Shown: one piece after another, positions 32,598 through 40,263 of the stretch
Layout: each line of letters opens with the position of its first letter
Position numbering within the stretch: the first letter of the stretch is position 1
Assembly (NCBI RefSeq): GCF_020858115.1
Contig: NZ_JACYMM010000020.1
Location: 1-52,486 of the forward strand
Origin: Janthinobacterium sp. FW305-129
Lineage (GTDB): Bacteria; Pseudomonadota; Gammaproteobacteria; Burkholderiales; Burkholderiaceae_D
Length of the DNA: 52,486 bases
Direction: 5' to 3'
Position numbers and translations under genes: made by a program
Notes under the pieces: generated by a model
What the model was told of the DNA's origin: nothing
Databases searched by the model: none
The model's input: the letters and a program-made list of their open reading frames with translations, nothing else

Positions 32598-33070
32598 GTA
32601 TCTGGAAACAAGAAGCAATGAAGCCAGGCCGTCGGCTGGCGCTCGGATTGATCGCGTGCGGTTTGATACTGCCGCTGGCGGCGTGCGGGCAGAGAGTGCA
32701 AAAAGAAACAGCATTGCATGTGGAAGTGTTCTCCTACGTTGACCGGGTCATTACCGATATTTCTTTTAACGGTACTGGCCTGGGCGTAATGAACAGGTAT
32801 GGTGGCACTGGGACCATCACCGACGTTTATATTCCATTCGGGATTCAGACATTGAAATGGACTTTGGACGGGCCGGAGGGAACACCGCGCAATGGCGAGC
32901 GTATGACCCCAAAGAATCAACTTGTCATTTCACCGGAGCAGATACCGCCGGGAACGCGTTATCTCGGCATACATGTTTATCCCGATGATACGGTTGAGTT
33001 CACCTTTGCGGAGTCCTTACCTGAACGAACAGTTCGAGGCAAGAAAATTCTGGCGGCGAGAAAGAAATAA
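32594..33070 (+). CDS. Paralogous lipoprotein 1, candidate Tle1 immunity protein
   Basis: 158 residues with lipobox LPLAAC (Cys31). The ATG at 32594 overlaps the adaptor stop as ATGA; ATG at 32618 is an alternative start just ahead of the signal. The mature domain has VEVFSYVDRVITDISFNGTG, LGVMNRYGGTGTITDVYIPF, TPRNGE and YLGIHVYPDDTVEFTF, all shared with the two following lipoproteins. I do not recognise a named family; the layout loosely recalls DUF3304-type lipoproteins. Periplasmic lipoproteins next to Tle lipases usually neutralise them, which is the inferred role. This copy is more GC-rich than the next two. Confidence 0.8.
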   Translation: MSIWKQEAMKPGRRLALGLIACGLILPLAACGQRVQKETALHVEVFSYVDRVITDISFNGTGLGVMNRYGGTGTITDVYIPFGIQTLKWTLDGPEGTPRNGERMTPKNQLVISPEQIPPGTRYLGIHVYPDDTVEFTFAESLPERTVRGKKILAARKK

Positions 33071-33071
33071 C

Positions 33072-33578
33072 ATGCGTGACAAGGATGGAAAAAACTCGGC
33101 AACTCAAAAATTGGCACCTTCGCCGCCAAGCAGGCGTCACGTCATCAGGGTGATTGCGCTAGGGCTGGCAATACCGCTGGTAGCGTGCGGCCGGACGGTA
33201 CGGAAATATATAGTATTGGACGTGGTCATGTACTCCAATGTGGACAGAGTCATTACCGATATTATTTTTAACGATACTGACTTGGGTGTGATGAACAGAT
33301 TTGGTAGTACTGGAACCATTGCCGGCGTCGGTATTCCGTTCGGAATCCAGACATTACAATGGACCTTGGGTGGCCCAAAAGGTACACCACGCAATGGCGA
33401 GGTTGTTACCATCAATAAACAATTGACAATATCGCGGCAGCAGATACCCGAGGGAACTCGATATCTTGGCTTGCATATTTATCCGGATGATACCGCTGAA
33501 GTTACATTCGATAAATTTCTCCCGCAGAGAACCCAGCGTGGAAAAGAATATCGTTTGAAGAGAAATAAAAATGAATGA
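33072..33578 (+). CDS. Paralogous lipoprotein 2, candidate Tle1 immunity protein
   Basis: 168 residues from the ATG at 33072, 1 bp after the previous stop. SRRHVIRVIALGLAIPLVAC is a lipoprotein signal with twin Arg and Cys39. The mature part repeats the family blocks (SNVDRVITDIIFNDTDLGVM, GTGTIAGV-type turn, IPFGIQTLQWTLGGPKGTPR, GTRYLGLHIYPDDTAEVTF). The very basic C-terminus lacks the KKILAAR ending of copies 1 and 3. The DNA is more AT-rich than the T6SS core genes. Copy number and divergence suggest immunity against different lipase variants. Confidence 0.8.
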   Translation: MRDKDGKNSATQKLAPSPPSRRHVIRVIALGLAIPLVACGRTVRKYIVLDVVMYSNVDRVITDIIFNDTDLGVMNRFGSTGTIAGVGIPFGIQTLQWTLGGPKGTPRNGEVVTINKQLTISRQQIPEGTRYLGLHIYPDDTAEVTFDKFLPQRTQRGKEYRLKRNKNE

Positions 33579-33681
33579 TGCCAATGAACTCTTCGAACAT
33601 AGATGCGTAATGCTGGTGTGAAGCAGTGATAAAGCGAGGTTTCTAAGTAGGTAACCGATAAACGGGGAATAAGGAAGCATC

Positions 33682-34185
33682 ATGAAATACGATAAAGGTT
33701 ATGGTTTCGAGGGTGACGAAATTTTGCCACTTGCAGCACGACGAAGTGTGCTTGGTTTTTTCGGACTATTGTTGTTGACGCCACTGATGGCGTGCGGTCA
33801 AGGAGGAAAAAAAATGCAAAAAGGAATAGTTCTCAATGTGGAAATGATTTCTTATGTCGATCACGTCATTACTAACATTATTTTTAATGGTGAGGACCTT
33901 GGCGTGATGAACAAGTTTGGTGCCACTGGCACCATTGCAGGTGTTCGTATTCCGTTCGGCATTCAGACATTACACTGGGAATTGGACGGACCGAAAGGAA
34001 CGCCGCGCATAGGTGAGGTAGTGACCTTGAAGAACCAGTTAGTTGTTTTGCCTGAGCAGGTACCTGCTGGAACACGCTATCTTGGGTTGCACCTCTATCC
34101 AGATGAGACCGCGGAGATAATTTTCTCTGCGTCCGTTCCTGAGGTTAGTGTGCGCGGTAAAAAAATACTCGCTGCGAGAAGATAA
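33682..34185 (+). CDS. Paralogous lipoprotein 3, candidate immunity protein of the adjacent Tle1
   Basis: 167 residues with signal RRSVLGFFGLLLLTPLMAC (Cys38). The mature domain carries all family blocks (YVDHVITNIIFNGEDLGVMN, GTIAGVRIPFGIQTLHWELD, GTRYLGLHLYPDETAEIIF) and ends GKKILAARR. A 103-bp gap separates it from copy 2, and its stop lies 1 bp before the Tle1 ATG, so of the three it is the likeliest cognate partner. Its signal region also matches the N-terminus of the chimeric peptide at 31438. Confidence 0.82.
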   Translation: MKYDKGYGFEGDEILPLAARRSVLGFFGLLLLTPLMACGQGGKKMQKGIVLNVEMISYVDHVITNIIFNGEDLGVMNKFGATGTIAGVRIPFGIQTLHWELDGPKGTPRIGEVVTLKNQLVVLPEQVPAGTRYLGLHLYPDETAEIIFSASVPEVSVRGKKILAARR

Positions 34186-34186
34186 T

Positions 34187-36322
34187 ATGGCTGAGGACGA
34201 TAATTTGATTGCGGCTCGTGCGTGCAATCGTGATGCTCCATGCGGGAAGCCAGGTGCATCACAGAGCTGTGCTGATATTTTGAATATCAGCATATTCTTT
34301 GATGGAACAGGTAATAATAAGGATGAGGATAATAAGACTCGCCGTTGGTCAAATCCTGCGCGAATGTGGCGATCAGCTCAGTTTATGAAGAATAGTGATA
34401 AAGGAGGTTCAAACTATGCAATTTATGTTCCTGGGGTAGGCACAAAATTTAAAGACGAGTCTACCGACTGGATGGATTGGCCGGACAATAAGCTGATGGA
34501 AATACAGGATTCAGAGGCCGCTGGGCGTGGATTAGGTGCCGGTGGAACGCGACGAACCGAGTTCGGGCAAACTAACGTTGACGAGAGCTTGCGATCCGCC
34601 CTTGTAAAAAATGCCAAACAACTGAATATCCCGTTAACGGCTTACGCAAAAAATGGAAAACCGGAGAATATCAATGGTCTTGCCGCTGCTATCGAGGCAC
34701 ATGGTTTGATTACCATTATTAATCTCTCTATCTTCGGTTTTTCGCGCGGCGCAGCGCTGGCCCGTGCATTCAGCAATGACATGATGAAAGAGTGCACTAC
34801 TGGAAAAGATGGCGTACTTCGTTATAAAGGGGTACCCATACGCTTGCACTTCATGGGATTATTCGATACGGTCGCCTCTTTTGGTCTACCGTCGCTCACC
34901 ATTGATACTCCCTTTAACGAAAAGAATCTGGTGGTGCCACATGCGATCGAACGTTGCGTGCATTATGTGGCAGCCCATGAGCTGCGTTTTTCGTTTCCAG
35001 TCGATTTGATCAGGAAAAACGGCGTGCTCAGGTCTGGTTGGACCGAGGCCGTTTATCCGGGCGCGCATTCCGATGTGGGAGGGGGATACGAGCCGCTGAA
35101 AGAACAGAAAATATCGAATAACTATGCGCGTATTCCCATGCGCGACATGATGCGTGAGGCCTTTAAAAATGGCGTTCGTTTGGTTGACTATGACGATCTA
35201 CCTAAATTTGGGGAAAAAATATTTGAGGATCGTTTTGAACTCAAGCCTGAGGTCGAAGCCTCGTACAAGCAATATATTGCAGCAATTGGTGCTCCCGCCA
35301 CCGTGGAACAAGCTGTCACGGCTCACATGAAAGCCCTGTACTCTACCTGGGGAACGATGACCAAGCGAAAAATCAGGACGCCTGACTTGATCGAAGCGGA
35401 AGGCAGGAAGGGCGACAGCAAAAAAGGTCATCCCGGCATTGCGCGTGAAGCTGAACTGTTACTGGATTACGCCAAAGCAAAAGATTTTGTCGAGTCGCAT
35501 ATTCTGCCCACGGTATCGGCAGCAACGCTGCAGGTCATCGGCATGAAGTACAGCATGGTCGTACGCCCGGAAAAGTGGCGGCTCAATGCCTGGCAAGCGA
35601 CGGCGTCCGATCCCGTACTCAATTTCATCAAATCCGCGGTGCATGATTCCAAGGCCGGCTTCATGGGCGGCATCGAACCATTCAGCTATTTCCGTCCGCG
35701 CGGCATGGCCGAGTCGTCGCGCAATGTGCTGGCGCAAGGCTTGGACTGGCTGGACGATACCGTCACTGCCATCAAGAAGGGCGTGATCAAGGTGTACCAC
35801 CGGGCCGAGGGCGTGGTGATGGAAACCTGGGAAGGCGGCAAGCGGGTGGCCACGCATACGTACAAGGTGGGTGAAAAATTTGTCGTCGAGACCGTGCGTG
35901 CTGGCGTCACCTATACGGTAGAGGTGTATCAGAGCGGCAAGCAGGTCGTCATCGCTGCCGTGAAGCGCGGCCAGCAGATGGTCATTACCTCGGTCAACGT
36001 CGTGAAGAAAGAAGTCACCGATGCCGCCACGGCCGTGCAGAAAAAGGCCGGCGAGGTGGTGGACGCGACCCAGGAGCTGGCGGCCGAGGCCGGACGCAAG
36101 GTGCAAAGCGGCGTCAAGCAGGCCAAGGACATGGCCACCGAAGCCGCGGGCAAGGTGCAGCGTGGCGCCAGCCAGGCCCAGGACATGGCCACGGAGGCCG
36201 CACGCAAGGTACAGAGCAGTGCCAGCAAGGCGGGCAAGGCGATCAGCGACGGCATCGATGCGCACGTCAAATCGGTTGAAGATGGCTGGAGTTCCTTCCG
36301 CCGCAATCAGCTGGGATTCTGA
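34187..36322 (+). CDS. tle1: Tle1-family (DUF2235) T6SS lipase effector
   Basis: 711 residues from the ATG at 34187; an upstream ATG at 34148 lies inside the lipoprotein gene. The DUF2235 alpha/beta-hydrolase domain (about 30-320) has ISIFFDGTGNN, the nucleophile elbow FGFSRGAA (Ser186), LFDTVASFG (Asp227) and YPGAHSDVGGGY (His294), a candidate Ser-Asp-His triad. A middle domain of unknown fold follows. After it come a beta-rich stretch (VIKVYHRAEGVVMETWEGGK...) and a C-terminal helical tail with three 18-residue repeats of the KVQ...QAKDMATEAA type. Tle1 enzymes are phospholipases A that attack neighbour-cell membranes from the periplasm. The first 60% of the gene is visibly AT-richer than the rest, which suggests a mosaic origin. 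PAAR follows at 1 bp. Confidence 0.93.
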   Translation: MAEDDNLIAARACNRDAPCGKPGASQSCADILNISIFFDGTGNNKDEDNKTRRWSNPARMWRSAQFMKNSDKGGSNYAIYVPGVGTKFKDESTDWMDWPDNKLMEIQDSEAAGRGLGAGGTRRTEFGQTNVDESLRSALVKNAKQLNIPLTAYAKNGKPENINGLAAAIEAHGLITIINLSIFGFSRGAALARAFSNDMMKECTTGKDGVLRYKGVPIRLHFMGLFDTVASFGLPSLTIDTPFNEKNLVVPHAIERCVHYVAAHELRFSFPVDLIRKNGVLRSGWTEAVYPGAHSDVGGGYEPLKEQKISNNYARIPMRDMMREAFKNGVRLVDYDDLPKFGEKIFEDRFELKPEVEASYKQYIAAIGAPATVEQAVTAHMKALYSTWGTMTKRKIRTPDLIEAEGRKGDSKKGHPGIAREAELLLDYAKAKDFVESHILPTVSAATLQVIGMKYSMVVRPEKWRLNAWQATASDPVLNFIKSAVHDSKAGFMGGIEPFSYFRPRGMAESSRNVLAQGLDWLDDTVTAIKKGVIKVYHRAEGVVMETWEGGKRVATHTYKVGEKFVVETVRAGVTYTVEVYQSGKQVVIAAVKRGQQMVITSVNVVKKEVTDAATAVQKKAGEVVDATQELAAEAGRKVQSGVKQAKDMATEAAGKVQRGASQAQDMATEAARKVQSSASKAGKAISDGIDAHVKSVEDGWSSFRRNQLGF
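36098..36259 (+). repeat. Three 54-bp repeats at the 3' end of the lipase gene
   Basis: AAG-GT(G/A)-CA(A/G) codons (Lys-Val-Gln) recur at 36098, 36152 and 36206, exactly 54 bp apart. Each unit encodes 18 residues of the form KVQxxxxQAxDMATEAAx; the third unit is degenerate. The product is an Ala-rich amphipathic helix resembling LEA or apolipoprotein repeats and may bind membrane or the spike. Confidence 0.8.
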
Positions 36323-36323
36323 C

Positions 36324-36590
36324 ATGGCACTCGCAATCATCCGGCTCGGCGACAAGACCACCCACGGCGGCGTCGTGGCAAGCGCTTCTCCTGTGCACAC
36401 CCTCCACGGCATCGGCATCGCCAGGCTGGGCGACATGGTCGCGTGCCCGTTGGCGGGCCATGGCAGCAATCCCATCATCGAAGGCAGCGCCGTCTTCAGT
36501 ATCGGCGGGCGCAAGGTGGCGCTGCATGGGCATAAAAGCGCTTGCGGCTGCGCGCTGATCGCCAGCCTGCCCGTGGCCACGATAGGGTAG
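36324..36590 (+). CDS. PAAR-domain spike-tip protein
   Basis: 88 residues. IRLGDKTTHGGVV, GIGIARLGDMVACPLAGHG and a C-terminal His/Cys set (ALHGHKSACGCALIAS) give the PAAR fold, which sharpens the VgrG tip around a bound metal ion. The ATG is 1 bp after the lipase stop and the next gene begins 7 bp after its stop. It is closely related to the PAAR at 48788-49057. Both are followed in the same orientation by a thiolase-like membrane protein. Confidence 0.93.
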   Translation: MALAIIRLGDKTTHGGVVASASPVHTLHGIGIARLGDMVACPLAGHGSNPIIEGSAVFSIGGRKVALHGHKSACGCALIASLPVATIG

Positions 36591-36597
36591 GCGCATC

Positions 36598-37938
36598 ATG
36601 AGCGATATTCCATTGCAGCAGTTGCCACCTGTACCGCGCTCGGTCCGCCGGCTGGCGCTCAGGATCGTTTTGTGGATACTTGTGCTGGCAATTGTCGGCC
36701 TTGCCTGGATTGTCTTGCTGGCAAGCGTGGCGCCATCGCGCCTGGATCTGTCAGGCGGGGGCGCGATACTGATGCTCTGCGCGCCGCCCTTGCTGCTGGC
36801 CTTGCTGGGCTGGACCAGCCTGCAATTTCTTTCTGCTCCAAAATCCGTGCCGTCTTTGCCTGAAAGCGCGCCTGCCTGCGTGCCGGCGCCAGAGGTCGCG
36901 CTGGCGCCTCCCATACCCCTCGTGGGCCTGCGGATCGGTGCCTGGAGCGCGCTGACGCCGCATGGCGCCGTGACCGAAACGGCCGAAGGCAGCAAGGCGC
37001 GCAAGCAGGTCTTCAAGCCCGACAAGGCCATCCTGCACCCGTCCGGCTATCCGGCCCATGCGGGCATCGTCGATCCCCTCGATCTCGCTGCGACGGGACA
37101 TGCCGCCGGCACGCGCCTGCGTGCGCCGCGCGTCATGGCCATGCTCGCCGCCATCCTTGACGATCTGCATGCGCAGAAAGGCAGCCTGGTTCGCCGCGAA
37201 GATGGCCCGGTGAGCGTGTACTGGCTGGCGCCCGATGCGATATCCGGCGACGAGGCGCAGGGCGCCGTCTTTGCACGGGCCTGGCAGCAGTCGGCCTGGC
37301 GTGACATTGCCTATGTCTTGCAGGCGATGCGGGCCGGCGAGGCCCATCTTTTCAGCGTGCTGTCGAGCCTGCAGAGCGGCATCGGCCAGCCTGGCGTTGC
37401 CTGCACCATTATCGTCGGTGCCGACAGCTTGCTGGATCCCGAAGAACTCGCGCCTGCGCTGGCGCTGGGGCAGGTGTTTTCCAGCAGCGCGCCGCAGGGC
37501 TACATTCCTGCCGAAGGCGCGGGCGGCATCGTGCTGTGGAACCCTGAGAGGGCGCCGGAGCCGGTGTGGGCAAATGCCGCAATGCTAGGGCCGGTCAGCA
37601 TCATGCAGGGCGCCGCGACGCACGCTGCCTTGCGCAGCGTGATGTCCGCCGCAATCACGGCGTCGGGCATGGACGCCGCCGACATCGCCCATGTCGTCAG
37701 CGACGCCGATCATCGCCAGCAGGCAAGCATGGCGGTGGTGGCCGCCATGCAGCAGGTGCTGGCCGGTCTCGACCCGTTGGAACAGCGGCTGAGCCCCATG
37801 GAATCGGCAGGCAGTTTCGGCATCGCAGCGGATCTGGTCCATCTTGCGCTGGCGGTAGAGCTGGCCAGTGAAAAACCGGCGTTGGCGCTCGGTACTGCCG
37901 GCGGACAGTGTGCTGGTGTCGTGGTAATGCCAGCCTGA
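36598..37938 (+). CDS. Two-pass membrane protein with thiolase/ketosynthase-like domain (copy 1)
   Basis: 446 residues. Membrane segments lie at about 21-43 and 54-76, followed by a Pro-rich link and a large soluble domain. The domain shows ketosynthase-like landmarks: CTIIVGADSLLDPEEL, YIPAEGAGGIVLW (302-314), AHVVSDADHRQQASMAVVAA where KS enzymes have their A-H-G-T-x-T region, and GTAGGQCAGVVVM near the end. I cannot see a convincing Cys-His-His catalytic set: the positions equivalent to H-G-T and G-H read V-V-S and G-S. It is probably a non-catalytic thiolase-fold protein. A paralogue sits at 47305-48756. Position behind PAAR suggests a role in spike or effector handling at the inner membrane, by inference. 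Confidence 0.72.
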   Translation: MSDIPLQQLPPVPRSVRRLALRIVLWILVLAIVGLAWIVLLASVAPSRLDLSGGGAILMLCAPPLLLALLGWTSLQFLSAPKSVPSLPESAPACVPAPEVALAPPIPLVGLRIGAWSALTPHGAVTETAEGSKARKQVFKPDKAILHPSGYPAHAGIVDPLDLAATGHAAGTRLRAPRVMAMLAAILDDLHAQKGSLVRREDGPVSVYWLAPDAISGDEAQGAVFARAWQQSAWRDIAYVLQAMRAGEAHLFSVLSSLQSGIGQPGVACTIIVGADSLLDPEELAPALALGQVFSSSAPQGYIPAEGAGGIVLWNPERAPEPVWANAAMLGPVSIMQGAATHAALRSVMSAAITASGMDAADIAHVVSDADHRQQASMAVVAAMQQVLAGLDPLEQRLSPMESAGSFGIAADLVHLALAVELASEKPALALGTAGGQCAGVVVMPA

Positions 37939-38009
37939 GCGGCAAGCGTGCAGCTGCACGCATCACCACGCTGGCTGCGCGGATTGACGCAAGCAGCGCG
38001 AAAATCTCA

Positions 38010-38160
38010 ATGACAGGCAAGAAAATCAAGCGCGCGAAGGCTGTGGTGGATGCCCTCATAAGAATGTATTTTCGAAGAGGGTATCAAGCGAAGTGAGATT
38101 GATCAGTTCAACGGAATAATTTTGGGCGGCAGTGTGAAAGAAAAGTCCAGGAAAAAATAA
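38010..38160 (+). pseudogene. Frameshifted C-terminal remnant of a toxin
   Basis: The frame from the ATG at 38010 reads MTGKKIKRAKAVVDALIRMY; after the TTTT run at 38069-38072 it goes out of frame and stops at 38096. Removing one T lets it continue FEEGIKRSEIDQFNGIILGG and on to the TAA at 38158-38160, 5 bp before the first Imm-like gene. A helical tail ending just before an immunity gene is typical of polymorphic-toxin C-termini, so this is read as a leftover. A sequencing error in the T-run is an alternative, but no full toxin precedes it either way. Confidence 0.5.
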
Positions 38161-38165
38161 CTTAG

Positions 38166-38786
38166 ATGAAAAAATATGAGGAGCAATATTATTTTATGAT
38201 GAGATCAGTAGATGATGAAAGAATTCCTTCTTTATCTCCGGATCGGAATACGTCGGAAAGGAAGTATGATATAAGGCAGTTTTCATTAGGTGAGTCGCCG
38301 TTTATTTTTGTTAATGGCGCGTTGGATTATAATAAAAAAAGAGGCGTGCCATCTCTGAAAAAAATCCCGGATGTTTTATTTAATGGGCTTGATTTGTTAA
38401 TTCCGAGTGCTATGCGGGAAGCGCTTCTTGAATTAAATATTTCGGGTCTTTATATGCATCCATCAGTTTACATACATGATGATGGGAAATGGTATGAAAA
38501 TTACTGGTATATGAGTTTTGTTGAGGGTTTTGATTGCTGGAGTAGGTTGAGGTCGGATTATGACAAGGATGGCGAGGCAATAAATTTAGGTGGGTTTGAA
38601 CTGCATCAAATCTACCACTATGCTTTTAATGATGACTTATTGAAGTCTATTCCTGAATCTCAGCGGCTGCTCTTCAAGATGGGGGGGAGTCTTGATCCAT
38701 TTATTGTTTGTCATGAGTCAATTTTAAATATATTTAAATCAGGGAATGGAAATGGTATAAAATTTATCCAGGTCGGTGATTGTTGA
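38166..38786 (+). CDS. Imm11/Imm43-like immunity protein, copy 1
   Basis: 206 residues, cytoplasmic (no signal). Features shared with the copy at 38979 are EQYYFMM/KEYYFIV starts, SPFIFVNG/PPLVFFNG, a LLIPSAMREALLELNISGLY segment, a DDGKWYENYWYMSF block, FDCW and a C-terminal QRLLFKMGG...VCHES. This layout resembles the DUF1629 (Imm11) and Imm43 immunity families; I cannot decide between them. The DNA is strikingly AT-rich against its surroundings, a sign of transfer. It begins 5 bp after the toxin remnant, fitting a toxin-immunity pair whose toxin has decayed. Confidence 0.78.
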   Translation: MKKYEEQYYFMMRSVDDERIPSLSPDRNTSERKYDIRQFSLGESPFIFVNGALDYNKKRGVPSLKKIPDVLFNGLDLLIPSAMREALLELNISGLYMHPSVYIHDDGKWYENYWYMSFVEGFDCWSRLRSDYDKDGEAINLGGFELHQIYHYAFNDDLLKSIPESQRLLFKMGGSLDPFIVCHESILNIFKSGNGNGIKFIQVGDC

Positions 38787-38992
38787 TTTCGATTCGGGAT
38801 AAGTGGAGTTACAATGATGAAAATATTTTCTATCTACGAGGGTTAATTTCGAAAATCAAAATTTCGAATTATTGCTTGGTCGATAGAGATTGCCATGGTA
38901 AATTTTATTATTTTCAGGAAAATGAAAATAGCTTATTTATTTGGCGCCAAGTAAAAGTTAAAAAGCAGGAAGGAAATTTTGGGAAAATTTGA
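38780..38992 (+). CDS. Small hypothetical protein between the two Imm-like paralogues
   Basis: A 70-codon frame from TTG at 38780, overlapping the end of copy 1 and, by 14 bp, the start of copy 2. It is rich in aromatic and Lys residues (NENSLFIWRQVKVKK). No Shine-Dalgarno is obvious and no family is recognised. It could be translationally coupled. It could equally be chance open sequence in AT-rich DNA or the remnant of a gene lost between two duplicated immunity genes. Confidence 0.3.
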   Translation: MLISIRDKWSYNDENIFYLRGLISKIKISNYCLVDRDCHGKFYYFQENENSLFIWRQVKVKKQEGNFGKI

Positions 38993-39593
38993 TAAGGAGT
39001 ACTATTTCATTGTCTCTTCGGGTAATGATGCTAATCCAATGTTGACGCCTGATGAAAATACTGAAGGTAGGGCATTCAGATATGAGGCTCAGTTGATTGG
39101 TTCTCCGCCATTGGTTTTCTTTAATGGATCGTTTGAATATCAAAGAAAAAATAAAATTCCATCCATGAAAATATCATCATGTATTCTTTTATCTGGTTCG
39201 AATCTTGTAATCCCAGGCTCTATCAGGGATGTTTTATTGGAGTTGGAAATTCCAAATTTGCATATGCACCCCGTTGCTTATAAGCATGATGATAAAAAAT
39301 GGTACGAGGATTACTGGTTTATGGCATTTTCTGAGAGGTTTGATTGCTGGGACAGGAAATTCTCACATTATGACCAGGAGGCACCTCCAATAGAGTTGGG
39401 AGGATTTGTTTTGGAGCAGGTATATAGCTATAGTTTGAATGATGAACTGCTGGAAAAAACCCCATTGAGGAACCGTTTGCTGTTTCAAATGGGAGGGGAT
39501 TTGTCTGCCTTTTTTGTCTGCCATAAAAGTTTGCTTAAATTATTTAACGGATCACAGGAAAGCATTCATCTTATATCAATAGGGGACTTTTAA
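38979..39593 (+). CDS. Imm11/Imm43-like immunity protein, copy 2
   Basis: 204 residues from a TTG at 38979 with AGGAAGGA just upstream. It is clearly paralogous to copy 1 along its whole length (LVIPGSIRDVLLELEIPNLH, KWYEDYWFMAFSERFDCWDR, NRLLFQMGGDLSAFFVCHKS). The divergence suggests the two recognise different toxin variants. AT-rich like copy 1. No toxin gene lies between the copies, so this one is an orphan immunity gene. Confidence 0.78.
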   Translation: MGKFDKEYYFIVSSGNDANPMLTPDENTEGRAFRYEAQLIGSPPLVFFNGSFEYQRKNKIPSMKISSCILLSGSNLVIPGSIRDVLLELEIPNLHMHPVAYKHDDKKWYEDYWFMAFSERFDCWDRKFSHYDQEAPPIELGGFVLEQVYSYSLNDELLEKTPLRNRLLFQMGGDLSAFFVCHKSLLKLFNGSQESIHLISIGDF

Positions 39594-39750
39594 TATTTTG
39601 CATCATGGCCAATTATTTTTGGAGGTGGGATATATCAATTTTCTGGGAAGAGAACGGATTGCGGCCAAGTGAGCCGCTTGAAATAATAGGAGAGTAATTT
39701 TCTCATATGAATGTTCTTTGTGATAATGCATTTTCAGTTTCTGGAAGGCT

Positions 39751-40248
39751 ATGGTGAATTTGCTGGGAAAACGATTTGGTTGCGTATTTTTATGTGGATT
39801 TCTTGTGTTTTTAAATACAGATTGTAGCAAGGAGGCAATGAAGATTGACGTAAATATGACTGCGTATAACCATACCGAGTATGGTGTTGGCAGCTATGTC
39901 GTGACACTCGAAGACGGATCTTCAGCCGAGGCTGGCTACCTGAGCCCAGGTGAAGGTGGTGGAGGAAAAACCTGCTGTCTTTCTATCCCTGCGACATGGA
40001 CGCCAGGCATGAAAGCGGCGATTGTCATGCATACTGTAAAAAATGGTAAGCCGGTTCGGGTGGAGAAGACTGTCGCTATCCCTCATTACAATTCTTCCGA
40101 TGCCGACAGGTTTGTCGTCCATTTTCTTCATGATGGAAGTTATAAGATACTTGTAACAAAATATTTGCTGGGACATCGAAAATACCCCCTTGCTGGCAAG
40201 GAGGCGGAACTGGAGCCGGGCGTTCCACTGGAAATAATATGGGAATAG
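39751..40248 (+). CDS. DUF3304-like exported protein, candidate lipase immunity
   Basis: 165 residues. A hydrophobic N-terminus (FGCVFLCGFLVFLNTDC) may be a lipoprotein signal, though the lipobox is not canonical. The mature part has VNMTAYNHTEYGVGSYVVTL and GEGGGGKTCCLSIPATWTPG; the Y-N-H-T and G-G-G-K-x-C-C elements fit DUF3304, lipoproteins that often accompany Tle lipases. GGAAGG precedes the ATG. Composition is intermediate between the AT-rich Imm genes and the GC-rich core. No second lipase is next to it, so it may protect against lipases of other strains. Confidence 0.7.
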   Translation: MVNLLGKRFGCVFLCGFLVFLNTDCSKEAMKIDVNMTAYNHTEYGVGSYVVTLEDGSSAEAGYLSPGEGGGGKTCCLSIPATWTPGMKAAIVMHTVKNGKPVRVEKTVAIPHYNSSDADRFVVHFLHDGSYKILVTKYLLGHRKYPLAGKEAELEPGVPLEIIWE

Positions 40249-40263
40249 AAGTTGTGAAAATAA

